A stretch of DNA of 13,589 nt from Phycisphaeraceae bacterium (GCA_007119405.1 SKPT01000161.1:1-13589); one strand, 5' to 3'. Positions 1 through 7,725 are shown, numbered from the stretch's first letter. Numbers and translations: made by a program. Notes: generated by a model from the sequence alone, not told the origin.

Positions 1-1248
1 CGGGTCATCTACGTCGGCAAGGCCGCGTCCCTGCGCAACCGCGTGGGCAGCTACTTCCTCGCCTCGGCCGACCTCGGGCCCAAGAAGCAGAACATGCTCA
101 ACCTCGTCGCCGACTTCGACACCATCGAGTGCGAGAGCGAGTGGGAAGCGCTGCTGACCGAGAACCGCCTCATCAAGGACATCCGCCCGCGCTTCAACGC
201 GCTGATGACCGACGACAAGACCTTCCCCTACCTGGTCATCACCGTGCGCGACGAGTACCCCGGCGTCTACATCACCCGCGAGCCGAACAACCCCGACTAC
301 CGCGGCGCCAAGGTGCTCGGGCCGTTCACCAGCGGCGGAGCGCTGCGCGAGTCGATCCAGCTATTGCAGCGCGTGTTCAAGTTCCGCACCTGTCACCTGG
401 ACATCCGCGAGGACGATGAGAGCCGCCGTCACTTCCGCCCCTGCCTGCTCTACCCCATCAAGCAGTGCACCGCCCCGTGCGGCGCCAAGATCAGCAAGGA
501 GGCGTACCGCGAGGACATCCGCCGGTTCATCCGCTTCCTGGAGTCCAAGCGCTCCGTGATGATCCGCGAGCTGACGCAGGAGATGCAGGACGCCGCCAGG
601 GCGCAGCAGTACGAGCGGGCCGCGACGCTGCGCGACCAGGTCTGGGCGCTGCAGAAGCTCGACGAGCGCGGCAAGACCAGCCAGCGCTGGCAGCCCGAGG
701 CCGAGTCGTTTTACGTCGACCCGCAAAAGGGCCTGGAGTCGCTGCGGCGGACGCTCGCGCTCGACGAGCCGATCCGCATGATCGAGTGCATCGACATCGC
801 TCACCTCCAGGGCGGCGAGACGGTGGGCTCGAAGGTCTGCTTCATCGACGGCCGGCCGCTCAAGACCGAGTACCGCCGCTACCGCATCCGCAGCGTCGAC
901 GGCGGCAACGACGACTACGCCTCCATCCGCGAGGTCGTCTCCCGCCGCTACCGCGAGGCCGGCCAGGGCCACGAGCTCTACCCCGATCTGATCATCATCG
1001 ACGGCGGCCTGGGCCAGCTCCACGCCGCGCTGGAGGCCCTGGAGGACCTGCCCCTCCAGCCGCCCAAAGTCATCGCGCTGGCCAAGAAGGACGAGTTGAT
1101 CTACACCGCCCGGCGCAGCGAGCCGATCAAGCTCGGCCGCGAGAACTACGGCCTCAAGCTCTGCCAGGCGATCCGCGACGAGGCCCACCGCTTCGCCCAG
1201 CACTACCACCACATCCTGCGACGCAAGAAGACGCTGGGGGAGAAGTGA
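1..1248 (+). CDS. uvrC: UvrABC excinuclease subunit C (5' end missing, compact form)
   Basis: This is the dual-incision nuclease subunit of nucleotide excision repair; it acts with UvrB on damaged DNA. The frame is open from base 1 (415 residues visible), so the start lies outside the window. Visible parts: the GIY-YIG domain from its second motif (RVIYVGKA, residues 1-8) with the conserved Arg at residue 14 and Glu at 54; four Cys (131, 148, 156, 160) at the positions of the reported UvrC iron-sulfur ligands; a UVR (UvrB-binding) motif at about 187-222; and the RNase H-like endonuclease domain from about 236 with the Asp-Asp-His set D265, D334, H396. It ends at RRKKTLGEK. UvrC proteins are usually about 560-610 residues; this one lacks the C-terminal helix-hairpin-helix pair and most of the segment between UVR and endonuclease domains. 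All key residues are kept, so I think it is functional. It converges on the transglutaminase gene. Confidence 0.95.
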   Translation, partial: RVIYVGKAASLRNRVGSYFLASADLGPKKQNMLNLVADFDTIECESEWEALLTENRLIKDIRPRFNALMTDDKTFPYLVITVRDEYPGVYITREPNNPDYRGAKVLGPFTSGGALRESIQLLQRVFKFRTCHLDIREDDESRRHFRPCLLYPIKQCTAPCGAKISKEAYREDIRRFIRFLESKRSVMIRELTQEMQDAARAQQYERAATLRDQVWALQKLDERGKTSQRWQPEAESFYVDPQKGLESLRRTLALDEPIRMIECIDIAHLQGGETVGSKVCFIDGRPLKTEYRRYRIRSVDGGNDDYASIREVVSRRYREAGQGHELYPDLIIIDGGLGQLHAALEALEDLPLQPPKVIALAKKDELIYTARRSEPIKLGRENYGLKLCQAIRDEAHRFAQHYHHILRRKKTLGEK

Positions 1249-1287
1249 GCGCCGGTGGAGGCGGGGCGCGCAGGGGCGGTGCCACGC

Positions 1288-1307
1288 TTTGTCCGCCAAG
1301 CGGCAAG
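1288..1307. terminator. Possible bidirectional terminator between convergent genes
   Basis: A small hairpin lies in the 66-bp gap between the uvrC stop and the transglutaminase stop. TTG and CCGC pair with GCGG and CAA around a CAA loop, with one bulged T at 1292 and an outer T-G pair. It is well placed to end both convergent transcripts, but no clear T-tract follows on either strand. The segment could instead be part of a dispersed repeat. Confidence 0.35.
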
Positions 1308-1314
1308 CCTACGC

Positions 1315-3624
1315 TCACCTCGGGTGGGCCAGCGAGCGCTCGAGCTGCTTGAGGTGCACGCCGATGCGTCGTCGGCGGGCCGGGGTCAGCTCGCGATGGC
1401 CGAAGCGGATCTCGTAGAAGTGCTCGGTCAGGGCGACGACGGGGTCGAGGCGCAGGGGGTGGGCCTGGGCGAGCTGCTCGGCGAAGCTGGCCGGACTCTG
1501 CCAGGGCGGGCGTTTGTGGCCGTGACGCTCGAGCATGTCGAGCATGGTCAGGTAGAAGCCCAGCCGCCGCGCCAGCCCGCGCCGGCGGGTCCGCGGCAGG
1601 GCGGTCAGTTGCAGCGCCGCCAGGCGCCGCCGACGCACCACCAGCAGCCGCGCGATCGTCAGCAGTGCCAGACCCAGGCCGATGAACACCAGCCCGGTGA
1701 GGAAGACGCTGGCCAGGTCCGGCGCCCATCGCCCGGCCATCTCGCGCGTACGCTGGATCATCGCCGCCGCCCCCCCGGCGTCGTCGTCGTCGCTGTCGCC
1801 GCCCAGCGACTGCCCGACGCGCGTCAGCATCGCGTCGCGCGAGCGCTGGTCGAATGTCACCACCGAGCTGAGCCAGGCGTACTCGATGTGCTCGTAGAGC
1901 TCGCGCAGCCCCGCCAGCCACGACCGCCGCGAGGACGCACCGCCACCGGCGTCGGCTTCAGGCGTCGGGTCCACCGTCACCCAGCCCCGCTCCGGCCCGG
2001 CGTCGATCTCCACCCACGCGTGGGCGTCGGACTGGCGCACCACGTAATAGTCGCCGACGTGGTTGTAGTGCTGGACCAGGTAGCCCGTGACCACACGCGC
2101 CCGCATGCCCAGCGCCCGCGTCATCGCCGCCAGCCCCGAGGCGAATAGCTCGCAATGGCCCTGGCGATGGTCGAACAGAAACGCCAGCAACGGCTCCTGG
2201 TCCGGCGCCGGCCGCGGCGCGTCGAGGCTGTAGGTGTACGCGCGGCGCATGTGATCGGCCAGGGCCCGGGCGATCAGCAGGTCGTCCGCGCCGGGATCAT
2301 CCTCGGGCTGCCGCGACAGGCCCTGCTCGGCGAGGATCCGCCGGGCATAGGCCGCGACACGCTCCGGCTGGACGTACCAGCCGCGGGCGTAGCGCTCGGG
2401 CTCGAAGCGATCAAGCGGGTGCATCCGCTCATGCTCGGGCAGCGAGCCGATGCGCCAACGCCGGGCCAGGTCCTCGAACAGGTGTGGCGGCGGGTCGGCC
2501 GCCCAGGCGACCTCGTACTGCCGCGCGTCGCGCCGGCCCGAGGCCGCGAGCTGGTGGTCGTAGGGGTTGAAGCGCAGCCCGCTGACGTGCGGGGCGTCGA
2601 GCCAGACCGGCGGCAGGCCGGTGAAAATCGCCTGCCCGCCGCCCTGGCGATGGGTGATCTGCGCCCGGTAAAGCGCCGCCTGGTCGCCGGGGGAGGAGAA
2701 GGTGATCGTGCCCCCGGACAGCTCGCGGTACTGGTCGAGCTGGGCGACGCGGCTGCTGCGCGTCCAGGTGTTGGTGCGGCGCTGGTACTCATCAAGCACG
2801 GCCCCGCGCAGGCGCCAGACGCGCCCGGGGCCGATCGCCTGGCCAGCGCGGGTGACCTGCACGTGCAGCACGGGCTGGCCGCTTGTCCGTCGCGGCTGGC
2901 CGGCACGCAGGTCGATGCGATCGGAGAAGCCGGCCTGCTGCGGCGCCGACTGGCCGTGAACCCGCGCCAGCTCCGCCAGCGAGCGCTCGGGGGCGCGAGG
3001 CAGGAGCACGAAGCTCGCCGTCGCCACCGCCGCGCACAGGAGCGCCACCGCCACGGCCGTCAGGCGAAAGTGCAGCCGGTACCGCGGCCCGGCCACCGCG
3101 TCGGGCGCCGGCACGCGCGACGGGTCGTCCGCCGCCGCCCGTGTCTGATCGTACACCGTGTCGGCCGAGACCTTCATGTGAAACAGCAGCAGCGTCAGCA
3201 GCGCCAGGCCGCAGTACAGCACCAGCAGCAGCCCGTAGACGATCGACACGCTCAGCACGCTCGCCGAGACCATCGTCATCACGCTCAGCGTCAGCATCGA
3301 CGCATACTCGCGGTTGCTCTTGCGGCTGAACAGCAGCAGCACCTGGAGCCAGAGCGTGAAGTGGCTCATCGCCAGCAGCAGGTCGCTGTCAAGGTGCAGC
3401 GCCTCGACGGCCAGCCACACCGTCGCCGCCAGCCCGCCCAGGTTCGTCGCCCCGCGCGGCAGCGGGCTCGCCCAGGGGCCCTCGGCGATCAGCCACGCCA
3501 GCGCCGCCAGCGCCCCGGCCACGAGCAGGAGACCGAAGTTCTGCGACGCCACGCCGAACGCCACGATCCCCAGCAGCACCTGCGCGTAGGCCGCGCGACG
3601 GAACCGACGCACCATCGGGTTCAT
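1315..3624 (-). CDS. TgpA-like transmembrane transglutaminase-family protein
   Basis: A 769-residue membrane protein with the DUF3488 / transglutaminase core / DUF4129 layout. The N-terminus (about residues 12-150) holds several membrane segments, and another lies at about 187-208. A large, probably periplasmic region follows. The transglutaminase core (about 476-556) has the Cys-His-Asp triad: C491 (GHCELFASG), H535 (DAHAWVEI) and D552 (VDPTP). A last membrane helix (about 637-662) precedes a basic cytoplasmic tail like DUF4129. An acidic run (GDSDDDDAGG, 609-618) sits before that helix. The start is the ATG at 3624 because it overlaps the DUF58 stop in ATGA, a translational-coupling arrangement; an open frame continues upstream but lies inside the DUF58 gene. 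Homologues are thought to act in the cell envelope, as proteases or protein cross-linkers; the substrate here is unknown. Confidence 0.92.
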   Translation of the reverse strand: MNPMVRRFRRAAYAQVLLGIVAFGVASQNFGLLLVAGALAALAWLIAEGPWASPLPRGATNLGGLAATVWLAVEALHLDSDLLLAMSHFTLWLQVLLLFSRKSNREYASMLTLSVMTMVSASVLSVSIVYGLLLVLYCGLALLTLLLFHMKVSADTVYDQTRAAADDPSRVPAPDAVAGPRYRLHFRLTAVAVALLCAAVATASFVLLPRAPERSLAELARVHGQSAPQQAGFSDRIDLRAGQPRRTSGQPVLHVQVTRAGQAIGPGRVWRLRGAVLDEYQRRTNTWTRSSRVAQLDQYRELSGGTITFSSPGDQAALYRAQITHRQGGGQAIFTGLPPVWLDAPHVSGLRFNPYDHQLAASGRRDARQYEVAWAADPPPHLFEDLARRWRIGSLPEHERMHPLDRFEPERYARGWYVQPERVAAYARRILAEQGLSRQPEDDPGADDLLIARALADHMRRAYTYSLDAPRPAPDQEPLLAFLFDHRQGHCELFASGLAAMTRALGMRARVVTGYLVQHYNHVGDYYVVRQSDAHAWVEIDAGPERGWVTVDPTPEADAGGGASSRRSWLAGLRELYEHIEYAWLSSVVTFDQRSRDAMLTRVGQSLGGDSDDDDAGGAAAMIQRTREMAGRWAPDLASVFLTGLVFIGLGLALLTIARLLVVRRRRLAALQLTALPRTRRRGLARRLGFYLTMLDMLERHGHKRPPWQSPASFAEQLAQAHPLRLDPVVALTEHFYEIRFGHRELTPARRRRIGVHLKQLERSLAHPR

Positions 3625-4850
3625 GTCACCGCCTCCTGGACGCGACCGGCCGGCCCCCGCACCGGCGCCGGGCGGTCCGGCCTCGCCAGCGAGCGCAGCT
3701 CCAGCGTCTGCCGCGTGTCGGCGTGCCGGGCGATCTGCTCCGCCGCGATCACCGTCGCCCGCCCGCGCCCACGACGATACCCCGCCGCCTGCTCGGGGCA
3801 ACGGCAGATGATCACCGTCGGCTCGACCGCCAGCGCCGCCGACTCGGTCAGCGCGGCCCCGTCGTCGATCGGCAGGCGCGCCAGCGCCTCGAGCATCCGC
3901 GCCCGGTGCATCAGGCCATGGTGCGGCGCGAAGCTCGGGCAATGCGGCCCACGCACCGCCAGACCCACCCGACGCTGACGCAGGTGCGCCTCGCAGATCA
4001 CCGACGCCGCCAGGCTGATCGCCTGCTCCAGCGCCGCGCCCGCGTCGTCACGCCCCGGCCGCGTCAGATCGAGCAGGATCATCACGCGCGGCGGCGCGGG
4101 GCGCGTCAGCTCGCGCGTCACCAGCTCACCGAGGCGGGCGCTGCGCTTGAAGTCGATGAGCTTGGGCGGATCGCCCAGGCGGTAGCCGCGCAGCCCGAAA
4201 AACTCGCCATCCCCGCCACCTCGCTCCCGCTGACGCTGGCTGGCGGCGTCGAAGCGCGCGACCAGGGCCCCGGCCAGCGGCTGGCGCAGGCGGTGAATCG
4301 CCGGGTAGACCAGCGTCGTCGCCGGCTGGCGCACCATCACCGTCTTGCGCACGATGCCGAAGGGAAAAGCGCATTGCACGAGGATCCGGTCCAGCTCCAG
4401 CGGCCCGCGCCGGATCGGGTAGCACCGGGCCTGGGCCTGCATCGGCTGGCCCGGCCCGGCGTGCAGCAGCCAGCCGATCGGGCGTTGACGCAGCCGCGGC
4501 GGCTGCTGCGCCACCGGCCCGTAACGCCGCCAGCCCCGCCGGCGGTGACCCCAGGTCTCGATCACCATCACGCTCAACGCCGGTAGCCAGTTGTGGTTGA
4601 CCAGCCGATACCGCAGCACCAGCGCGTCGCCGACGACCGCCCGGCCCGGGGTCAGGCGACGGATCTCCAGCCCGCGCAGCACCTGCGCCGCGTAGGCGAA
4701 CGACACCAGCAGCCCGCCGAACATCAGCCCCAGCGCCCAGAACAGCAGGTTCGCCTGTGTGTACAGCGTCGCCGCCAGCAGCAGCAGCGTCACCGCGAGG
4801 TAGACCGCCCCGCCGGGGCCAAGCTCGATGCGCGCGCGTCGTGAGCTCAT
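3621..4850 (-). CDS. DUF58 domain protein (vWA-like), partner of the transglutaminase
   Basis: A 409-residue protein with two N-terminal membrane segments (about 14-33 and 35-57) and a soluble remainder. The DUF58 signature lies at 217-247, with FFGLRGYRLGDPPKLIDF followed by KRSARLGELVTRE, and a vWA-like strand ends in MILLDLT (257-263, D261 at the metal-site position). DUF58 proteins usually sit between a MoxR-type AAA ATPase and a transglutaminase-domain membrane protein. Here the transglutaminase follows with a 4-base overlap but no MoxR gene precedes it. I chose the ATG at 4850: the frame stays open to 5033, but the extra 61 codons run through a repeat and look like translated intergenic DNA. 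A weak GAG lies 6 nt before the ATG, and a -10-like GACAAT (4868-4863) lies 12 nt before it. The function is unknown beyond a probable envelope role. Confidence 0.9.
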   Translation of the reverse strand: MSSRRARIELGPGGAVYLAVTLLLLAATLYTQANLLFWALGLMFGGLLVSFAYAAQVLRGLEIRRLTPGRAVVGDALVLRYRLVNHNWLPALSVMVIETWGHRRRGWRRYGPVAQQPPRLRQRPIGWLLHAGPGQPMQAQARCYPIRRGPLELDRILVQCAFPFGIVRKTVMVRQPATTLVYPAIHRLRQPLAGALVARFDAASQRQRERGGGDGEFFGLRGYRLGDPPKLIDFKRSARLGELVTRELTRPAPPRVMILLDLTRPGRDDAGAALEQAISLAASVICEAHLRQRRVGLAVRGPHCPSFAPHHGLMHRARMLEALARLPIDDGAALTESAALAVEPTVIICRCPEQAAGYRRGRGRATVIAAEQIARHADTRQTLELRSLARPDRPAPVRGPAGRVQEAVT

Positions 4851-4886
4851 GGGCGTCTCGCGATTGTCGATGGCCAGCCGGGACTT

Positions 4887-4972
4887 CCGAAGCACCGCGA
4901 AGATGCGAAGAAGGCGAAGGCCGCGAAGGAAATCACGTCGGCTTGACTTTCTGCAATCTCGCCCCTTCGCGG
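4887..4972. repeat. Periodic GCGAAG repeat with 9-bp inverted arms
   Basis: In the 179-bp gap upstream of the DUF58 gene, GCGAAG occurs at 4897, 4905, 4914 and 4923 (spacings 8, 9, 9), preceded by CCGAAG at 4887. The last unit's CCGCGAAGG (4921-4929) is matched by its exact reverse complement CCTTCGCGG at 4964-4972, so the segment could fold into a stem with a 34-nt loop. It resembles an intergenic repeat I recall from planctomycete and other genomes. Copies elsewhere in this genome cannot be checked here. The gap also holds a degenerate GGCAAT-type repeat near 5007-5026. Confidence 0.6.
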
Positions 4973-5029
4973 TCGGTCGCTTGATCAACGGACGTGGCAC
5001 AGCGCAGGCAATTGGTGATCGGCAATATC

Positions 5030-5518
5030 TCAATCCATGTACGGCTGACCCATGCGCAGCGTCTCGTCCAGGAAGTGCTCACTGCGGCGGTCGCCACCGC
5101 TGCCCGGCGTCATCACGATGAGCAGCCGCTTGCGCGATGAGGGGATGCGAATGGTCTCGAGCGTCGGGCCGTACCCCGGCCGCCGAGCGAGCACCTGCAC
5201 GTCGTCCTCGAGGAACCCGGCGCCGAAGGCGTCGACGTCGATGCTGAAGCGGCCGTCGGCGTCCGCCTGCCCGAGGCCGATCTGCCGGGCGCGCAGGGTG
5301 CCGGCGTCGAGGACCAGCTCGATGCGGGCCGCGGAGATGCCCAGCTCGCCGCGCGCCGCCGCCTCGCCCGCCAGGCGCGCATCGTCGCGGTCCACGATCA
5401 ACACCGCCGGGTAGGGCCCCTCGACGACCCGGCCCTGCACCTTGCCGACGCAGCCACCGAGCAGCAGCAGCCCCAATGCCCCCGCCAGCGGCGCCACCAT
5501 ACGCAAGTGCTTGATCAT
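5030..5518 (-). CDS. Small lipoprotein with carboxypeptidase-regulatory-like beta domain
   Basis: A 162-residue protein beginning MIKHLRMVAPLAGALG, a hydrophobic signal sequence that ends in a lipobox (LLLLGGC, with Cys23 the predicted lipidated residue). The mature part (from about 26) resembles a carboxypeptidase-regulatory or prealbumin-like beta-sandwich: VQGRVVEG, then ARIELVL, GQADADGRFSIDVDA and VQVLARRPGYGP. Such domains occur in secreted and surface proteins as a binding or structural fold; no catalytic residues are evident. I chose the ATG at 5518 because it gives a proper lipoprotein signal. The frame extends 49 codons upstream, but those codons run through intergenic repeats. There is no Shine-Dalgarno sequence, and a -10-like box sits directly before the ATG. 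No operon partner: 179 bp separate it from the DUF58 gene downstream. Confidence 0.75.
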   Translation of the reverse strand: MIKHLRMVAPLAGALGLLLLGGCVGKVQGRVVEGPYPAVLIVDRDDARLAGEAAARGELGISAARIELVLDAGTLRARQIGLGQADADGRFSIDVDAFGAGFLEDDVQVLARRPGYGPTLETIRIPSSRKRLLIVMTPGSGGDRRSEHFLDETLRMGQPYMD

Positions 5519-5524
5519 CCCGGC

Positions 5525-5554
5525 ATTGTACCGGCGGGCGCGGCGGCCCAGCAA
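5525..5554 (-). promoter_or_regulatory. Candidate promoter of the lipoprotein gene (leaderless)
   Basis: On the minus strand TTGCTG (5554-5549), an 18-nt spacer and TACAAT (5530-5525) form a sigma70-like promoter. The hexamer ends 6 nt before the ATG, so transcription would start at or next to the A of the start codon. There is no Shine-Dalgarno sequence, which fits a leaderless mRNA. Confidence 0.5.
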
Positions 5555-5583
5555 TCCCGCCCCGCAAACACCGGGCTGACGCG

Positions 5584-5666
5584 GATGTCGCCCCGGAGCA
5601 CCGCGACGCGGATATCGACCCGGAGGGGGCGCGACGCGTTTGTCACCCCGGAGGGGCGCGAGCATG
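5584..5666. repeat. Three imperfect 27-28 bp tandem repeats
   Basis: Units lie at 5584-5610, 5611-5638 and 5639-5666. They share TC-n-CCCGGAG followed by a GCGA block. The third contains the palindrome CCCCGGAGGGG and the second CCCGGAGGG. There are no spacers, so this is not a CRISPR array. The units are directly followed by two further repeat modules in the gap between the lipoprotein and topoisomerase genes. Confidence 0.65.
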
Positions 5667-5669
5667 TAG

Positions 5670-5698
5670 CCACGGGTGGAGCGAGGCGAAACCCGTGG
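5670..5698. repeat. Hairpin repeat module, CCACGGGT/ACCCGTGG arms
   Basis: CCACGGGT (5670-5677) and its reverse complement ACCCGTGG (5691-5698) enclose the 13-nt loop GGAGCGAGGCGAA. The next module (5711-5737) has the same design: a 7-bp stem and a 13-nt loop, AGAGCGAAGCGAA. Two variants of one hairpin family therefore stand side by side. I recall near-identical strings from many bacterial genomes; this is memory, not a search. Confidence 0.6.
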
Positions 5699-5706
5699 AA
5701 CCGGCC

Positions 5707-5795
5707 GTAGGGTGGGTAGAGCGAAGCGAAACCCACCGGTTGCGGCGGGAATCCACGGCCAGCGTGGGGGGTTCGCTGCGCTCTACCCACCCTAC
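5707..5795. repeat. Long inverted repeat (24-bp arms, 23 matching), possible terminator of the topoisomerase gene
   Basis: The arm at 5707-5730 (starts GTAGGGTGGGTAGAGCG) matches the reverse complement of 5772-5795 at 23 of 24 positions. The 41-bp interior starts by completing a smaller hairpin, GGTGGGT (5711-5717) with ACCCACC (5731-5737). The element lies 22 bp beyond the topoisomerase stop codon, so it could act as a transcription terminator, though no T-tract is present. Translations of it give strings such as VGWVERSETHR, which I recall from spurious proteins in unrelated bacteria. That suggests a widespread mobile or REP-like element. Confidence 0.75.
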
Positions 5796-5817
5796 ATCAG
5801 CGCGCTTTCCGCTGCCC

Positions 5818-7725
5818 CTACACGTCCAGCTCCTGCGCCTCCTCCGCCCGCTCCATGATCAAGCGGAACCGCGCCGACGCGTCCCGGCCCATCAGGTCGC
5901 TCATCACCCGGTCCGTCTCCAGAGCGTCGGCGATCTCGACGCGCAGCAGCCGACGCGTGCGCGGGTTCAGCGTCGTCTCCCACAGCGTCTTGGGCATCAT
6001 CTCCCCCAGGCCCTTGAAGCGCGTGATCTCCGGCTTGGCCCGCCCATCGCCATGCTCAGCCAAAATACGCGCCCGGTCGTCGTCGTCCGCCGCCCAGTAC
6101 GTCTGCTTGCCAATGTCGATGCGATACAGCGGCGGCAGCGCGAGATACACCCGCCCCTCGTCGATCAGCTCGCGCATGTGGCGGTAGAGAAACGTCAGCA
6201 GCAGCGTCGTGATGTGGTGCCCGTCCGAGTCCGCGTCGGCCAGCAGAATCAACCGCTGGTAACGCAGCTTGCCCAGGTCAAAGCTCTTGCCCGCCCCGCA
6301 GCCCAGCGCGGTGACCAGGTCGGACAGCTCCTTGTTCTCCAGCACTTTCTTGAGCGACGCCGTCTCGGTGTTGAGCACCTTGCCGCGCAGCGGCAGGATC
6401 GCCTGCCGGGCGCGGTCGCGCCCCTGCTTGGCGCTGCCGCCCGCCGAGTCGCCCTCGACGATGAACAGCTCCGTCTCCGCGCGGTTGGAGCTGGAGCAGT
6501 CCGCGAGCTTGCCCGGCAGGTTCAGCCGATTGCTGGTGGCGCTCTTGCGCGACACCTGCGCCGACGCCGCGCGCGACGCCTCACGCGCTCGCGCCGCCAG
6601 GATCACCCGGTGCACGATCGCCTCGGCCGCCGAGCGGTTTTCGTTGAGCCACTGCTCCAGGCTCTGGCGCACGGCCGTGTCCACCCAGCCCTGCACCTCG
6701 CTGTTGTTGAGCCGATCCTTGGTCTGACCCTGGAATTGCGGATCGCTGATGAAGACGCTGAGCACGCCGGTGAGCCCTTCGCGGATGTCCTCGGCCGCGA
6801 GCGTGACGCCACGCGGCGTGAGGCTGTGCGTCTCGATGTAGTTGCGCAGCGCCTTGTTCAAGCCGGCGCGCAGCCCGACCTCGTGCGTGCCGCCCGAGCC
6901 CGTCGGCACGCCGTTGACGTAGCTGCGAATGTGCTCCTCCGTCGCCTCCGTCCACTGAAGCACCGCCTGCATCCGCCCTTCACCGTTGTCGCGCTCCAGC
7001 ACGAAGGGGGCCTCGTGCACCGGCTTGAGCTCGCGCTCGGCCCGGATCGCCTTGAGATAGTCGATGAGCCCTTCGCGATGCTGGAAGGTGTGGTGCTTGC
7101 CCGCCGGCTCATCGTGGAAGCTGACCTTGATCCCCTTGTGCAGGTAGCTCGTGACCTCCAGGCGCTGGCGGATCAGCTCGGCGTCGAACTCGGTGCGCGG
7201 AAAGATCGCCGGGTCCGGGTGGAAGTAGATCGTCGTGCCCGTGCCCCGGGCCTTGCCCAGCTTCTTGAGCTTGCCCGTGGCCTTGCCCTTGGCGAAGGTC
7301 ATCTGCCACTCGTGCCCGTCGCGCTTGACGGTGGCGACGAGCTTCTTGGACAGTGCGTTGACCACCGACGCCCCCACGCCGTGCAGCCCGCCGGCCGTCT
7401 TGTAGCTGTCATGCTCGAACTTGCCCCCGGCGTGCAGCGTGCCGAGGATGATCTCAACCGCCGGCTTCTTGTGCTTGGGATGCGTGTCGACCGGGATCCC
7501 CCGCCCGTTGTCGCTGACGGTGATGCTCGTCGTGTCCTTGTGCAGCGTGACGTGGATCTCCGAGGCGTAGCCGTTCATCGCCTCGTCCACGGCGTTGTCG
7601 AGGATCTCCCAGACCAGGTGATGCAGCCCCGCGGCGTTGACCCCGCCGATGTACATGCCCGGCCGCTTGCGCACGGGCTCGAGGCCTTCGAGGACGGTGA
7701 TGTCTTTGGCGGTGTAGGTGGTCAT
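5818..7725 (-). CDS. gyrB/parE: Type IIA DNA topoisomerase ATPase subunit (GyrB/ParE family)
   Basis: This is the ATP-binding and TOPRIM subunit of DNA gyrase or topoisomerase IV, 635 residues and apparently complete. The GHKL ATPase has the catalytic Glu40 and Asn44 (WEILDNAVDEA), SDNGRGIP (71-78) and GGLHGVGASVVNALS (112-126); the transducer lysine is K336 (QTK). The TOPRIM domain has E424 (VEGDSAGGSAKQGRDR) and the acidic cluster DADSDGHH (497-504). The C-terminus has RFKGLGEM (569-576) and LWETT. The length matches ParE and short GyrB proteins without the 165-residue insert of E. coli GyrB. DADSDGHHIT replaces the more usual DADVDGSHIR, which may mark a ParE-like paralogue; no gyrA or parC is nearby, so the assignment stays open. 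The ATG at 7725 fits the family N-terminus (ITVLEGLEPVRKRPGMYIG). There is no clear Shine-Dalgarno sequence. Confidence 0.95.
   Translation of the reverse strand: MTTYTAKDITVLEGLEPVRKRPGMYIGGVNAAGLHHLVWEILDNAVDEAMNGYASEIHVTLHKDTTSITVSDNGRGIPVDTHPKHKKPAVEIILGTLHAGGKFEHDSYKTAGGLHGVGASVVNALSKKLVATVKRDGHEWQMTFAKGKATGKLKKLGKARGTGTTIYFHPDPAIFPRTEFDAELIRQRLEVTSYLHKGIKVSFHDEPAGKHHTFQHREGLIDYLKAIRAERELKPVHEAPFVLERDNGEGRMQAVLQWTEATEEHIRSYVNGVPTGSGGTHEVGLRAGLNKALRNYIETHSLTPRGVTLAAEDIREGLTGVLSVFISDPQFQGQTKDRLNNSEVQGWVDTAVRQSLEQWLNENRSAAEAIVHRVILAARAREASRAASAQVSRKSATSNRLNLPGKLADCSSSNRAETELFIVEGDSAGGSAKQGRDRARQAILPLRGKVLNTETASLKKVLENKELSDLVTALGCGAGKSFDLGKLRYQRLILLADADSDGHHITTLLLTFLYRHMRELIDEGRVYLALPPLYRIDIGKQTYWAADDDDRARILAEHGDGRAKPEITRFKGLGEMMPKTLWETTLNPRTRRLLRVEIADALETDRVMSDLMGRDASARFRLIMERAEEAQELDV

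Noticed and set aside
361..1299. A 312-codon minus-strand frame opposite uvrC
   Set aside because: It is the antisense shadow of the conserved uvrC sequence, rich in Leu, Ala and Val without motifs.
1780..1800. GTC-rich simple repeat
   Set aside because: It is the coding sequence for the acidic DSDDDD run of the transglutaminase protein and needs no other explanation.
2155..3978. A 607-codon open frame on the plus strand opposite the transglutaminase and DUF58 genes
   Set aside because: It spans two real genes on the other strand and shows no domain or plausible protein composition.
4851..5033. Upstream extension of the DUF58 frame by 61 codons
   Set aside because: The extra codons translate the GCGAAG repeat and the gap; the ATG at 4850 gives the expected N-terminus just before the first membrane segment.
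5519..5665. Upstream extension of the lipoprotein frame by 49 codons
   Set aside because: It translates intergenic repeats and would bury the lipoprotein signal sequence inside the protein.
5584..5666. CRISPR array
   Set aside because: The repeats are directly adjacent with no spacers, only three units, imperfect, and no cas gene is near.
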